The notes: a model not told the origin generated them from the sequence alone. A DNA stretch of 64,000 nucleotides from JACCSI01 sp963815285 (GCA_963815285.1 CAWFGB010000011.1:124001-188000), one strand, 5' to 3'; positions 29,800 through 38,946 are shown, counted from the first letter of the stretch. Numbers and translations: made by a program.

Positions 29800-31920
29800 T
29801 TATGGGGTCCTGGCCGCCGCGGCGTCTGCCAGCACCGGGCGGGGCACGAAGAGGACGTGGGCAGGCAGATCCGGATTCAGTCGTACGAAGTTCCACGGGC
29901 CGCGCCACGTGAACACGCGCTCGGTGAGCACTTCGCGCACGGTGTACAACTCGCTGTCGGCGACTGGGTAGTCCGGAAGGGCCAGACAGACCCACCCCTC
30001 GCTTGATTCCTTCGGCCTGAGCGACACGACCGTCAGGATCCGCGATGTCCCATTGGGGGCCGGCTTGCTGTAGGCGATGAGGTCGTCGGTCGTCGTCAGA
30101 TGAAACCGAAGGCCGGCATTGTACTGAAGAGCGGGATACGTGCGCCGGATGGTGTTGACCTGTCGAATCAAGTCCTTGATGTTCTGCGGGCTGTCGAACG
30201 CCCACTGACGCCGCTCGTATTTTTCCGAGTGGAGATACTCCTCCGAGCCTGGGGCCGCCGGCCGGTTTTCGCCGATCTCGAAGCTGTTGTAGATGCCGTA
30301 GCTGGCGCCAAGCGTGGCGGCGAGGATCAAGCGGATGCGAAAAGCCGGCAACCCGCCCTCCTGCAGGAATTCGTGCAGGATGTCCGGTGTGTTCGCAAAC
30401 AGGTTCGGCCGGAAATACTCCCGCATTGTGGTCTGCGTGAGCTCGGTGAAGTACTCCTCGAGTTCGGCTTTGGTATTGCGCCACGTGAAGTACGTGTAGG
30501 ACTGGGTGAAGCCAACCTTGGCGAGGTGGCGCATGACCTTCGGTCGTGTGAACGCTTCCGCCAAAAAGATCACATGCGGATCGTGCGCCTGCACGTCGGC
30601 AATCAGCCACTCCCAGAACCGGAACGGCTTGGTGTGCGGGTTATCGACCCTGAAGATACGAACACCCTGGCCCAGCCAGAAGAGCACGACGTCGCGCAGT
30701 TCGAGCCAGAGCGGCGGCCACGCGTCGTGGTCGAAATGAAACGGGTAGATGTCCTGATAACGCTTGGGCGGATTCTCCGCGTACTTCAGCGTTCCATCAG
30801 GCCGTTGCTTGAACCACTCGGGGTGCTGCGTGGCGTAGGGATGATCTGGTGAGACCTGGTAGGCCAGGTCGAGCGCGATTTCCATCCCGTGACGTTCGGC
30901 CTGCTCGCGAAACCAGCGGAAATCTTCGATGCTGCCAAGTCCGGGCTCGATCGCGGTGTGCCCACCCTCTTTGCCGCCGATCGCCCATGGGCTACCGGGA
31001 TCCCCCTCCTGGGCCACCAGCGTATTGCCCCGCCCCTTGCGGTTTGTTCGGCCGATGGGATGAATCGGCGGCAGATAGAGCACGTCGAAGCCCATGTCGG
31101 CAATTTCCGGGATGCGCGAGGCAGCCTCGCGGAACGTTGCACTCCGCGTCGGATCGGGTCCCGCCGACCGCGGGAACATCTCGTACCACGAGCTGAAACG
31201 CGCACGCTCGCGATCGACTCGCACGCGTCGAATGCCGGACCGGGTCGAGTTGCCGCGGTCGGTCAGCCGGCGCATCAGCCGGGCAATGTCTTTGGTCACG
31301 TGCTCAGCACGAAATTCTGCCGGCTGATCGGCAACGACGAGCGCGTCGGCCGTGCTGTGCAGCCGGCGTCGCTCCTTCTCTGTGGCCCGGTCGGCAGCGG
31401 CCCGAATCATGCCGGCGCCCTCGAGCAGCTCCGACGAAACGTCCTGACGCGCCTTGAGCCAGCGTTCGAGCCCGTGGCGCCAGCTCGCGAAGTGATCAAC
31501 CCAACCCTCGACTTCGAACTCGTATGAGCCGATCTCCTCGACCACGAACCTGGCGCAGTAGCGATCGTTGACGAGCGGCTCCATCCAGACCTCTTGCCAG
31601 TCCTCGTCGTCGTCCACGCGACGATAGCGCAGGACGGCGGAGACGAGGTCGTGGCCGTCGGTGAAGACGTCCGCTTTGACCTCGACGACCTCGTCGGGGG
31701 TGCGCTTGATCGGGAACCTGCCGTCATCGACGGACGGCTGAACATCCTCGATGATCACGCGCCGCCGGGGGTTGTCGGGAAGCGGCACTCTGGCGTCCAC
31801 CTGTGGTTTTGGGGCGGCCGCCTGGTCGGGCGGCGCCGTCCGCCGCCTTGGTTCGGGGCGGGCTTGGGAAATGGCAGGGTCGATTGGGGATTTAGGGCGG
31901 GAGATTCGCTTCTCGGGCAC
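29800..31920 (-). CDS. glgE: Alpha-1,4-glucan:maltose-1-phosphate maltosyltransferase (GlgE)
   Basis: 706 residues, GH13 subfamily 3. The N-terminal immunoglobulin-like domain begins after a Pro/Arg-rich leader of about 50 residues (VIIEDVQPSVDDGRFPIKRT), followed by a helical insert and the barrel. Signatures are FDVLYLPPIHPIGRTNRKG, FRVDNPHTKPFRFWEWLI (Asp nucleophile), VIFLAEAFTRPKVM (Glu) and YFTWRNTKAELEEY. It extends alpha-1,4-glucan by two glucose units from maltose-1-phosphate, releasing phosphate. The start is a GTG at 31920; the low-complexity N-terminus makes a slightly later start possible. First gene of a two-gene unit with treS-maltokinase. No branching enzyme (GlgB) is present in the window. 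Confidence 0.95.
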   Translation of the reverse strand: MPEKRISRPKSPIDPAISQARPEPRRRTAPPDQAAAPKPQVDARVPLPDNPRRRVIIEDVQPSVDDGRFPIKRTPDEVVEVKADVFTDGHDLVSAVLRYRRVDDDEDWQEVWMEPLVNDRYCARFVVEEIGSYEFEVEGWVDHFASWRHGLERWLKARQDVSSELLEGAGMIRAAADRATEKERRRLHSTADALVVADQPAEFRAEHVTKDIARLMRRLTDRGNSTRSGIRRVRVDRERARFSSWYEMFPRSAGPDPTRSATFREAASRIPEIADMGFDVLYLPPIHPIGRTNRKGRGNTLVAQEGDPGSPWAIGGKEGGHTAIEPGLGSIEDFRWFREQAERHGMEIALDLAYQVSPDHPYATQHPEWFKQRPDGTLKYAENPPKRYQDIYPFHFDHDAWPPLWLELRDVVLFWLGQGVRIFRVDNPHTKPFRFWEWLIADVQAHDPHVIFLAEAFTRPKVMRHLAKVGFTQSYTYFTWRNTKAELEEYFTELTQTTMREYFRPNLFANTPDILHEFLQEGGLPAFRIRLILAATLGASYGIYNSFEIGENRPAAPGSEEYLHSEKYERRQWAFDSPQNIKDLIRQVNTIRRTYPALQYNAGLRFHLTTTDDLIAYSKPAPNGTSRILTVVSLRPKESSEGWVCLALPDYPVADSELYTVREVLTERVFTWRGPWNFVRLNPDLPAHVLFVPRPVLADAAAARTP

Positions 31921-31986
31921 GGTCGCATGATGGTGACACGACGCGGCTGGTCAATGCGAGCTGATCTGGATCGCCGCCGTCTCGTC

Positions 31987-32508
31987 TTAAACGCCGGTCC
32001 GAGCGCGATTCGCCAGCCGGATGTGCGCGACGTGGTGGCGGCTGTGCCATGCGTACAACTGCAGGAGCACGTCCACCGTCAACTGCCCCCACTGCGGATG
32101 CATCGCGGTGCGTGCGAACTGATCGGGTGTCAGCGATTCGAGCACGATTGTCAGCCGGGTATGAATGCCGTCCAGAATGGCCAGCGACGGGGCCACGTCT
32201 AGCTTGCTGTCCGGCAGCTCCGCCCAGAGCTGTTCTTCGTAGGTCTTGAGGGCCGGGGTCGCTTCGGTCAGCGCCAGCTTGATGCGGGTATAGGCGTTCG
32301 AATGGCTGTCGGCGAGGTGGTGAACAACCTGCCGAACGGTCCAGCCACCGTCGCGATAGGGCGTGTCGAGACCCTCCTCCGACAGCTCCGCCAGGGCATT
32401 CTTGACGTCCCGTGGCAATGCGTCGAGCTGGCGAATCCAGTCCCGCCGCTTGTCGGGCGTGACATCCTTGTCGAACACGAACTTGCCGACCGGGTAGCGA
32501 AGGTCCAT
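31987..32508 (-). CDS. DinB/YfiT-like putative metal-dependent hydrolase
   Basis: 173 residues forming a four-helix DinB fold of the YfiT branch. Visible features are DLRYPVGKFVFDKDVTPDKR at the N-terminus, the motif GWTVRQVVHHLADSHSNAY with metal-binding His, and the second His pair in LYAWHSRHHVAHI, giving the three-His site of the family. Relatives in Firmicutes are thiol S-transferases (bacillithiol) or putative hydrolases. In this lineage the cofactor and substrate are unknown. Single gene, divergent from the repeat protein at 32619. Confidence 0.9.
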   Translation of the reverse strand: MDLRYPVGKFVFDKDVTPDKRRDWIRQLDALPRDVKNALAELSEEGLDTPYRDGGWTVRQVVHHLADSHSNAYTRIKLALTEATPALKTYEEQLWAELPDSKLDVAPSLAILDGIHTRLTIVLESLTPDQFARTAMHPQWGQLTVDVLLQLYAWHSRHHVAHIRLANRARTGV

Positions 32509-32553
32509 GCGGCGATCATCCGCTGAATGGTCGGCCGAGACAAGCGCAAGCCA

Positions 32554-32567
32554 ATCATCATGATGAT
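32554..32567. promoter_or_regulatory. 14-bp perfect palindrome in a divergent intergenic region
   Basis: ATCATCATGATGAT is fully symmetric and sits in the 110-base gap between the DinB gene (minus) and the 29-residue-repeat protein (plus), where a shared operator could be. No partner regulator is evident. Confidence 0.25.
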
Positions 32568-32618
32568 GAACGATCCGCGAGGTTCCAACCCTTCCCGCGA
32601 CCGTGCCATCAAACCGGC

Positions 32619-33776
32619 ATGATGCGCACCGTCCTTGTCGCCTTGCTCATAGCCCCCTCGGTCCTTCTCCTGACGGCGCAGCAGCCCGACCCAGGTCCCG
32701 TCACCGCGCGAGGTGAATGGACGGCGGATAGCCGCCAATCGTGGGCGAACGACGATGGGCCGCGAGTGCAACTCAATCTGCGGAGCGACGGCGTCCGGAA
32801 CTGGGGCTTCGGCGTGCCGGTGCGCGAGCTCGACGGCCTGCCGGCCGCGGCGGCGGCGGGGAGTGCCACTAACATACGGTTTTCCTTGACCCGCGAGGCC
32901 GGCACCTTCCGATTCGAGGGTTCGTTTGACGACGGTCGGGGTGTCGGCACGTTCACGTTTGCCGCCAACCCGCCATACGTGACGAGTATGGGGACGCTGG
33001 GCCACCGCAACCTCTCGCCCGAGCAGCTCGTGCGCCTCGCCGTGATCGATCTGACGCCGGCATTCGTCCGCAGCGTAGGCGAGGCCGGCTACAGCGCACT
33101 CGATCTCGACACGCTCATCAAGATGCGCATCCATCGCGTCACCGCGGAGTTCATTCGGGAGCTCGAGACGCTCGGTTACCGCGGGCTGATGAGCGAGGAC
33201 CTGATCAGGATGCGCATCCACGGCGCCACGCCGGAATTCGCGCGCGCCATGCAGGGCGCGGGCTTCTCTGGCTTGTCCGCCGAGGAACTGGTCAAGTTCC
33301 GGATTCATGGCGTCACGCCGGAGTTCGTGCGGGCAATGGCGGACCTGGGCTACAAGTCCGTCGATCGCGCGCAAATCGTCAAGTTTCGCATTCACATGGT
33401 CACCCCTGAATTCGTGACCGCGCTGGCAGACAGGGGTTACCGCAACGTGCACGCGGACGACCTGGTCAAGATGCGCATTCACGCGGTCAGCCCGGCAGAC
33501 GTGGACGAGTATGCCAAGCTGGGCTATACCGGAATGGATGTGGACGAGCTCGTCAAGATGCGCATTCATCGGGTGACGCCGGCGTTCATCCGTGAAATCC
33601 ATGCCGCGGGCTACAGGACGGTCACTATTGATCAGCTCGTCCGCATGCGGATTCACCGAGTGGATGCTGAGTTCATCAAGCAGTTGCAGGCGGATGGCTA
33701 TCAGAATCTCAGCGTAGGTGACGTGTTGGATATCGCCATCCGGGGCCCGCGGTTCGCGCGCGTGCGGAAGCCCTGA
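32619..33776 (+). CDS. Secreted protein with eight 29-residue repeats
   Basis: 385 residues. A signal peptide (MMRTVLVALLIAPSVLLLTA) is followed by a beta-rich domain (residues ~25-125) and then eight tandem repeats. Each repeat is 29 residues with the pattern RIHxVTPEFIRxLxxxGY followed by xxLSxDELVKM. Seven of the eight begin with RIH. The repeats occupy nearly all of the C-terminal two thirds. The two helices per unit suggest a solenoid for protein-protein contact. Similar repeats occur in Acidobacteria and related phyla in proteins near M56/BlaR-type peptidases, but no such gene is beside it here. Function unknown. Confidence 0.75.
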   Translation: MMRTVLVALLIAPSVLLLTAQQPDPGPVTARGEWTADSRQSWANDDGPRVQLNLRSDGVRNWGFGVPVRELDGLPAAAAAGSATNIRFSLTREAGTFRFEGSFDDGRGVGTFTFAANPPYVTSMGTLGHRNLSPEQLVRLAVIDLTPAFVRSVGEAGYSALDLDTLIKMRIHRVTAEFIRELETLGYRGLMSEDLIRMRIHGATPEFARAMQGAGFSGLSAEELVKFRIHGVTPEFVRAMADLGYKSVDRAQIVKFRIHMVTPEFVTALADRGYRNVHADDLVKMRIHAVSPADVDEYAKLGYTGMDVDELVKMRIHRVTPAFIREIHAAGYRTVTIDQLVRMRIHRVDAEFIKQLQADGYQNLSVGDVLDIAIRGPRFARVRKP

Positions 33777-33838
33777 ATTTGGGCATCCCCAATCCCTAAT
33801 CCGCCAATCCCTGCCCCGGGCAGGCGTAAGATTCGCCG

Positions 33839-34531
33839 ATGCCGTCATCAGATGACGAGTTCGCGGCACGACGGGAGCGAATGGTCACCTCCCAGCTGCG
33901 AGCGCGTGGCATCAGCGACCCGCGTGTGCTCGAAGCGATGCGGCATGTTCCGCGCCACCGGTTCGTTCCGATGGACGACCGCGAGCTTGCGTACGGCGAT
34001 CATCCCGTCGGTATCGGGTTTTCCCAAACGATCTCTCAGCCCTACATTGTTGGCTATATGACCGAGGCGCTGGCGCTCGGATCGGACGCACGCGTGCTCG
34101 AGATCGGCACTGGCTCCGCGTATCAGGCCGCCGTGCTCGCCGAGATCGCGCGCGAAGTCTACTCCATTGAAGTGGTGGATGCGTTTGCCGAGCGGGCCGC
34201 GGCCGTGCTGCGCGAGCTGGGCTACGCCAACGTGCGCCTTCGACGCGGAGACGGCTACGACGGCTGGGCCGAAGCCGCGCCGTTTGACGGCATCATCGTC
34301 ACCGCGGCACCGGATCACATCCCGCGGCCACTGGTTGAGCAGCTGAAAATCGGTGCAAGGCTGGTCGTGCCGATCGGCCGCGGCGACCAGGATCTGTTCG
34401 TGATGACCCGCACAGAAGACGGCTTGCGCGAAGAGCAGCGGCTCGGCGTCCGCTTCGTTCCGCTCGTCCGCGCGAGCGACTCGAGCCACCGAGACACAGA
34501 GGACACAGAGAAAACACACAGAGGGAATTGA
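33839..34531 (+). CDS. pcm: Protein-L-isoaspartate O-methyltransferase
   Basis: 230 residues. Family features run in order: MVTSQLRARGISDPRVLEAM, PRHRFVPMDDRELAYGDHP, the active-site GFSQTISQPYIVGYM, SAM motif I VLEIGTGSAYQAAVLAE, post-I YSIEVVDAFAERA, motif II APFDGIIVTAAPDHIP and motif III LKIGARLVVPIG. It methylates isoaspartyl residues in damaged proteins to start repair. The conserved protein ends near residue 207. The last ~20 codons (SSHRDTEDTEKTHRG) come from a short intergenic repeat into which the frame runs before its stop, so the natural stop seems to have been overwritten by repeat spread. In a run of plus-strand genes but with its own spacing. Confidence 0.95.
   Translation: MPSSDDEFAARRERMVTSQLRARGISDPRVLEAMRHVPRHRFVPMDDRELAYGDHPVGIGFSQTISQPYIVGYMTEALALGSDARVLEIGTGSAYQAAVLAEIAREVYSIEVVDAFAERAAAVLRELGYANVRLRRGDGYDGWAEAAPFDGIIVTAAPDHIPRPLVEQLKIGARLVVPIGRGDQDLFVMTRTEDGLREEQRLGVRFVPLVRASDSSHRDTEDTEKTHRGN
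34485..34531. repeat. Dispersed CACAGAGGACACAGAG-type repeat
   Basis: A short motif built of CACAGAG units forms the 3' end of the pcm frame. Related sequence occurs at 44871-44923 and, in the opposite orientation, at 46461-46535. Repeats of this flavour are common at gene ends in Acidobacteria and other environmental phyla. Confidence 0.6.
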
Positions 34532-34620
34532 TTTTCTCATCGGCTCTCGGCTTTCACGGCTCCTGAGCTCTCTGTCTGTCGATGGCGTGTCGGGCGGCGC
34601 GGCGATAAGATCCCGGGACC

Positions 34621-35250
34621 GTGCAAGAGATTGAATTTCGGCTGCGCGCCGGCTTTGCGCGGGGGTTGCCAGGCGTCGAGGCGCAGCTGCGCATGGCGCC
34701 GCGGCCGCGGGTTGGCTGGGATCCGTATCGCTTTCCCGAGGGCTTGCGCGAAGGCGCAGCGCTGCTCCTCGTTTATCCAATCGACGGCAACGCGCATGTG
34801 CTCCTGACAGTGCGCTCGACGGGACTTCGTCAGCACACCGGCCAAGTGTCGTTTCCGGGCGGCTCGGTGGATCCGCACGAATCGTTCGAGAGCGCGGCAC
34901 TGCGTGAAGCCAGCGAGGAGGTCGGGGTTGCTCCGGGACTGGTCCGGGTGATCGGGCGGCTGTCGCCGTTGCACATCCCCGTCAGCGGGTACCGGCTGCA
35001 TCCGGTCGTCGGCCTCGTCGACGATCGCCCGCCTTTCATGCCGGCCGCGTGGGAGGTTGCGCGCCTGCTGGAAGTGCCGATCGACCTGTTGAGCGAGCCG
35101 TCGATCGTCAAGCGCGAAACGCAAACTCGTGAGATTGCGGGAGAGGCCTACGACGTCGAGATCCCGTATTTCTTTGTCGAAGGACACAAAGTCTGGGGCG
35201 CGACAGCGATGGCGCTGGCCGAGTTTCTCGCCCTGATCGCTGATAGCTGA
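34621..35250 (+). CDS. Nudix hydrolase, CoA pyrophosphatase type
   Basis: 209 residues. The Nudix box is clear: GGSVDPHESFESAALREASEEVGV, with the usual Glu ligands (REASEEVG). The preceding motif LRQHTGQVSFPGG is the NuCoA signature of CoA-diphosphatases such as YeaB/NudL. The start is GTG 34621, the only one that keeps the N-terminal helix. The predicted reaction is hydrolysis of CoA or acyl-CoA to 4'-phosphopantetheine and 3',5'-ADP with Mg or Mn, in the cytoplasm. It stands alone between pcm and a secreted amidohydrolase. Confidence 0.92.
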   Translation: MQEIEFRLRAGFARGLPGVEAQLRMAPRPRVGWDPYRFPEGLREGAALLLVYPIDGNAHVLLTVRSTGLRQHTGQVSFPGGSVDPHESFESAALREASEEVGVAPGLVRVIGRLSPLHIPVSGYRLHPVVGLVDDRPPFMPAAWEVARLLEVPIDLLSEPSIVKRETQTREIAGEAYDVEIPYFFVEGHKVWGATAMALAEFLALIADS

Positions 35251-35318
35251 GCGCGCGATCGCTGAGAGCGGATCGGCCGCCATTTTCAGTCCGGCCGCGT
35301 CGTGAGTAGACTGCCTGT

Positions 35319-36716
35319 ATGCACGCAAAGCTTCCTGCACTGCTCCTTGCGCTGTTCGTCACCGCATTGGTCACCGTGACACCAGCGGCGCAACCATCGG
35401 AGCCAAGCCTCGCATTCACCAACGTCACAGTTGTTCCACTCGATCGCGAGCGGACAATTGCCGATCAGACCGTCGTCATCCGCGGCGACCGCATCATCGC
35501 GATAACCCCGAGCGCGGCCGCCAAGATCCCTGAGGGCGCCACGCGTATCGACGGCCGCGGCAAGTTCCTGATGCCCGGCATGGCCGAGATGCACGCGCAC
35601 ATCCCGGGCGGGCCGTCAGCCACGGATGCCGACATGCAACGGACGCTGCTGCTGTTTGCCGCCAACGGAATAACCACCATCCGCGGCATGCTTGGCGAGC
35701 CGCGTCACCTGCCCTTGCGGGATGCCGTGGCCAAAGGCGCGGTCGTCGGCCCGACCATCTTTACGTCAGGGGTGAGCTTCAACGCGAACACGGCGAGGTC
35801 AGTCGCGGAGGCGGTCAAGATGGTTCAGGATCAGAAAGCCGCCGGCTACGACTTGCTGAAAATTCATCCTGGTGTTCCGCGCGACGTCTTCGACGCGATG
35901 GCGACCGAGGCCAACAAGCTCGGGATCAGCTTCTCGGGTCACGTGCCCGCGGACGTGGGGCTCGAGCGCGCGCTCTCGGCCAAGTTTCGCTCCATCGACC
36001 ATATCGACGGCTTCTTCGAGTATGCGGTGCGTCCGGATGCCCAGGTTGATCGCAACACCCCGGGTTTCTTCGGCGCCAACTTCGCCGCGCACCTCGATCC
36101 GGCACGCCTCGCCAAGGCCGTCCAGGACACCAGACGCGCCGGCGTCTGGATCGTCCCGACGCAAGGCCTCCTCGAGATCTTCATGAGCATGGCCACGCCC
36201 GAGGAGCTGGCCAAAGGTCCTGGTGTTGAATACATGCCGCCGCCGCAGGTAGCGGCCTGGATCAAGCAACGGCATGGATTCATGGCGCAGCCTGGCTTCG
36301 GCAAGGAGAGCAACGAGCGATTTCTGCAGGAGCGCCGCAAGCTGCTGAAGGCGCTGCACGACGCCAAGGTGGACATCATCCTGGGGTCTGATGCGGTGCA
36401 GACGTTCTCAGTCCCGGGTTTTTCGATCGTCAACGAGATGCAAGCCATGGCTCGCTCCGGTATGAGTGCGTACGACATCTACGTGACGGGCGGACCCAAC
36501 GTCGCGCGTTTCTTCAACCGTGAGAAGGAGGTTGGCACCGTGGGCGTCGGCAGAATCGCGGACCTTGTGCTCGTCGATGCCGATCCGCTCGCGTCAGTCG
36601 CCAACTTCGCCAAGCAGACCGGGACGATGCTGCGAGGCCAATGGCATTCCAGGGTCGATCTTCTCGCCCGAATACGCACGATGAACACGACGCTCGCGAA
36701 GGACGCGAAAGATTAG
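35319..36716 (+). CDS. Secreted amidohydrolase (imidazolonepropionase/prolidase-like)
   Basis: 465 residues with an N-terminal signal peptide (MHAKLPALLLALFVTALVT). It is a metal-dependent amidohydrolase: the small beta-sandwich half is at the start (FTNVTVVPLDRERTIADQT), then the first metal pair MAEMHAHIPGG. The carboxylated-lysine position is in YDLLKIHPGVP, the His ligands are in SFSGHVPADVGLE and SIDHIDGFFEY, and the final Asp is in IILGSDAVQTF. The C-terminal GVGRIADLVLVDADPL completes the sandwich. Secreted members in this phylum often act on peptides or cyclic amides; the substrate is unknown. The last residues (TTLAKDAKD) run into a CGCGAAGGACGCGAAAG-type repeat shared by many intergenic regions. 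Confidence 0.9.
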   Translation: MHAKLPALLLALFVTALVTVTPAAQPSEPSLAFTNVTVVPLDRERTIADQTVVIRGDRIIAITPSAAAKIPEGATRIDGRGKFLMPGMAEMHAHIPGGPSATDADMQRTLLLFAANGITTIRGMLGEPRHLPLRDAVAKGAVVGPTIFTSGVSFNANTARSVAEAVKMVQDQKAAGYDLLKIHPGVPRDVFDAMATEANKLGISFSGHVPADVGLERALSAKFRSIDHIDGFFEYAVRPDAQVDRNTPGFFGANFAAHLDPARLAKAVQDTRRAGVWIVPTQGLLEIFMSMATPEELAKGPGVEYMPPPQVAAWIKQRHGFMAQPGFGKESNERFLQERRKLLKALHDAKVDIILGSDAVQTFSVPGFSIVNEMQAMARSGMSAYDIYVTGGPNVARFFNREKEVGTVGVGRIADLVLVDADPLASVANFAKQTGTMLRGQWHSRVDLLARIRTMNTTLAKDAKD

Positions 36717-36772
36717 TGCGGTGAGCTTTCCTTCGTGCCCTTCGTGCGTGTCGGAGTGGCTACAATGAGCGG

Positions 36773-37600
36773 GTGCACAACCCGTTCGTTCCTGAAACGC
36801 TCGAAGGCTGGAGCGCGCTCCATCTGATGTATCGGATCGACTGGGGCCGCCTCGGTCAGGCGAGCCCCGCCGATCGCCAGCAGATGGCCACTGAGTTTGC
36901 CAACGCTCTGGCCACTCCGGGCGTCCCCGGTGCGACCGCGCTCGTGCAGATGCTCGGTCATAAGGGCGACTTGATGCTGATCGCGTTTCGCGAGTCTTTC
37001 GACGAGCTCGGGCGCACGCAACTGGCGATCTCCCGCACCAGGCTCCTCGCCTTTCTGAGCGCGACAACCTCGTACGTCTCGATCGTCGAGCTCGGCATGT
37101 ACGACATGACCGCCAAGATTCACCGTCAGCTCGCCGACCGCGGGCTGCTCCTCGGCAGCGAGCCTTACGAATCAGCCTTCGACGACGAGATGGAGCGCCA
37201 GCGCCAGCGTGTCTCGGGACGACTTTTTACTGCCATTCCGCAGTCGCGCTACGTCTGCTTCTACCCGATGGACAAGCGGCGCGGCGAGCTGCACAACTGG
37301 TACACTGTGGAGTTCGGCAAACGAGCGGAGATGATGCTCGAACACGGCAAGGTCGGCCGCGAATATGCCGGCAAGGTCACGCAGATCATCAGCGGCTCGA
37401 TTGGCTTCGACGACTGGGAATGGGGCGTCGACCTGTTTGCCGACGACCCGCTCACGTTCAAGAAGCTGATCTACGAGATGCGCTTCGACGAGGCGAGCGC
37501 CAAGTACGCGGAGTTCGGACCCTTCTACACCGGCCTGCAGTTCTCGGCCGGTGAGCTCGGGAAGCTGTTGGAAGGGGAACTGCCGCGATTGGTCGAGTGA
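36773..37600 (+). CDS. hemQ: HemQ/chlorite dismutase family, coproheme decarboxylase
   Basis: 275 residues in the chlorite dismutase superfamily, without the chlorite-degrading distal Arg pattern. The HemQ features are CFYPMDKRRGELHNWYTV with Tyr164 as the redox-active tyrosine, MLEHGKVGREYAG with His191 as likely proximal ligand, and the C-terminal DDWEWGVDLFADDPLTFKKL and MRFDEASAKYAEFG. It would turn coproheme into protoheme by two oxidative decarboxylations, the last step of the coproporphyrin-dependent heme route. The start is GTG 36773. The stop overlaps the start of the next gene (GTGA). Together with ctaA at 13906 it points to heme-copper respiration. Confidence 0.88.
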   Translation: MHNPFVPETLEGWSALHLMYRIDWGRLGQASPADRQQMATEFANALATPGVPGATALVQMLGHKGDLMLIAFRESFDELGRTQLAISRTRLLAFLSATTSYVSIVELGMYDMTAKIHRQLADRGLLLGSEPYESAFDDEMERQRQRVSGRLFTAIPQSRYVCFYPMDKRRGELHNWYTVEFGKRAEMMLEHGKVGREYAGKVTQIISGSIGFDDWEWGVDLFADDPLTFKKLIYEMRFDEASAKYAEFGPFYTGLQFSAGELGKLLEGELPRLVE

Positions 37601-38946
37601 ATATGCATTTCCTGCGTGCTTCGCGTGTGGCGGGAATCGCGCTGGTCGTTTCATCGGCCACGGCGCTCGCCGCCCTGCAACCTGTGGCGCTCGACCGAGC
37701 CTTTGCCGAGTTCTGGAAGGCGGACGGTGCGCGTCCGGCGGAGCGCGCCGCAGAGCGGGTCCTCAAGACCGGCGCGGACTTCGACGCGATCTACACGCGC
37801 CTCAAGACCGGGCGCCCGTATGGCAAAGAGAAAACCGGAGAGTTCTCGCTCCGTGCCGCGGCCGGCCCCGGCACAGTCTTCGACAATCGCATCGAAATCC
37901 CGGACGACTACACGCCCGATCGCCAATGGCCGGTGCGCGTGCAACTCCACGGCGGCGTCAACCGCCCGGCATCGACAACGGTTGGCGGCGCATCGCTCGA
38001 GGAAGAGGATGCGGCACAACGTGGAGGGGCGCCGAGCGCACCAGGGCAGCGGCGCGACAACCGCATCCGCGGCGAGGACCAGATCTACATTCACCCCAAT
38101 GGCTTTGCCGGTTCGGAATGGTGGCACGCGCATCAGGTCGAAAACATCCTTCGGCTCGTCGACTCCATCAAGCGCCGCTACAACGTGGACGAATCTCGTA
38201 TCTACCTGACGGGCATCTCGGATGGCGGCACTGGCGTCTACTACATGGCGATGAAGAACCCGACGGTGTGGTCGTCGTTCTTGCCGCTCAACGGCAGCAT
38301 CAAAGTGCTCAGCAATCCGTCGCTTCGCGCCGACGGCGAGATGTTCGCTGCCAATCTCGCGAATCGCCCCTTCTACATCGTCAGCGGCGAGAAGGATCGT
38401 TTGTATCCGGCCGCGGATGTGGCGACCCATGTCCAGGCGTTTACGCAGCTTGGCGTCTCGCTCGTGTTCCGCCGGCAGCACGCAGGCCACGATACGAGCT
38501 GGTGGCCGTTCGAGCGCTCGCAATTCGAGAACTTCGTCAAGCAGAAGCCGCGTGAGGTGCATCCTCCCCGAGTGTCGTGGCAGACCGAGCGCGTCGATCG
38601 GTTCAATCGCGCCGACTGGCTCGTGATCGACAAACTGGGCATGGGGACGATGGACACCGATTTCGAGCTGCTCGACATCTTCGACCACCGGCGCTCATCA
38701 GGGCGCGTGGACATCGTCCGCGACGGCAACACGTTCACGGCCCGGACGCGGGGCACACGCGAGTTCACGGTGCTGTTGTCCCCGGACGTGGTCGACTTCT
38801 CCCGCCCGGTGACCGTGCGCGTCAATGACAAGTTTGTGTTCGACGAACTCGTCACGCGCGATGCAGCGGTTTTGTTGAAGTGGGCCGCCCGCGACAACGA
38901 CCGGACGCGGCTTTACGGCGCCGAGGTAAAGATCACGGTGCCGTGA
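37597..38946 (+). CDS. Secreted alpha/beta hydrolase (esterase, PHB depolymerase-like)
   Basis: 449 residues. Signal peptide at the N-terminus (FLRASRVAGIALVVSSATAL). The hydrolase core shows the oxyanion-side VRVQLHGGVN, the nucleophile elbow YLTGISDGGTGVYY (Ser in GISDGG), an Asp region at VSGEKDRLYP and the catalytic His in RRQHAGHDTSWWP. An extra C-terminal beta domain of about 120 residues (VDFSRPVTVRVNDKFVFD) is typical of carbohydrate-ester or polyester-active secreted enzymes. GTG 37597 overlaps the hemQ stop by four bases. ATG 37603 is an alternative start and gives a cleaner signal peptide. The functional link to hemQ is not clear. Confidence 0.85.
   Translation: MNMHFLRASRVAGIALVVSSATALAALQPVALDRAFAEFWKADGARPAERAAERVLKTGADFDAIYTRLKTGRPYGKEKTGEFSLRAAAGPGTVFDNRIEIPDDYTPDRQWPVRVQLHGGVNRPASTTVGGASLEEEDAAQRGGAPSAPGQRRDNRIRGEDQIYIHPNGFAGSEWWHAHQVENILRLVDSIKRRYNVDESRIYLTGISDGGTGVYYMAMKNPTVWSSFLPLNGSIKVLSNPSLRADGEMFAANLANRPFYIVSGEKDRLYPAADVATHVQAFTQLGVSLVFRRQHAGHDTSWWPFERSQFENFVKQKPREVHPPRVSWQTERVDRFNRADWLVIDKLGMGTMDTDFELLDIFDHRRSSGRVDIVRDGNTFTARTRGTREFTVLLSPDVVDFSRPVTVRVNDKFVFDELVTRDAAVLLKWAARDNDRTRLYGAEVKITVP

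Noticed and set aside
33060..33730. 87-bp tandem periodicity suggestive of a CRISPR or satellite array
   Set aside because: The period is 29 codons in frame and the units vary at third positions. It is the coding repeat of the secreted protein at 32619, not an array with unique spacers.
32268..33869. Long minus-strand open frame with repeated His/Asp/Glu-rich units
   Set aside because: It is the exact antisense of the repeat protein, so its periodicity is inherited. It has no RBS or family features and overlaps three supported genes.
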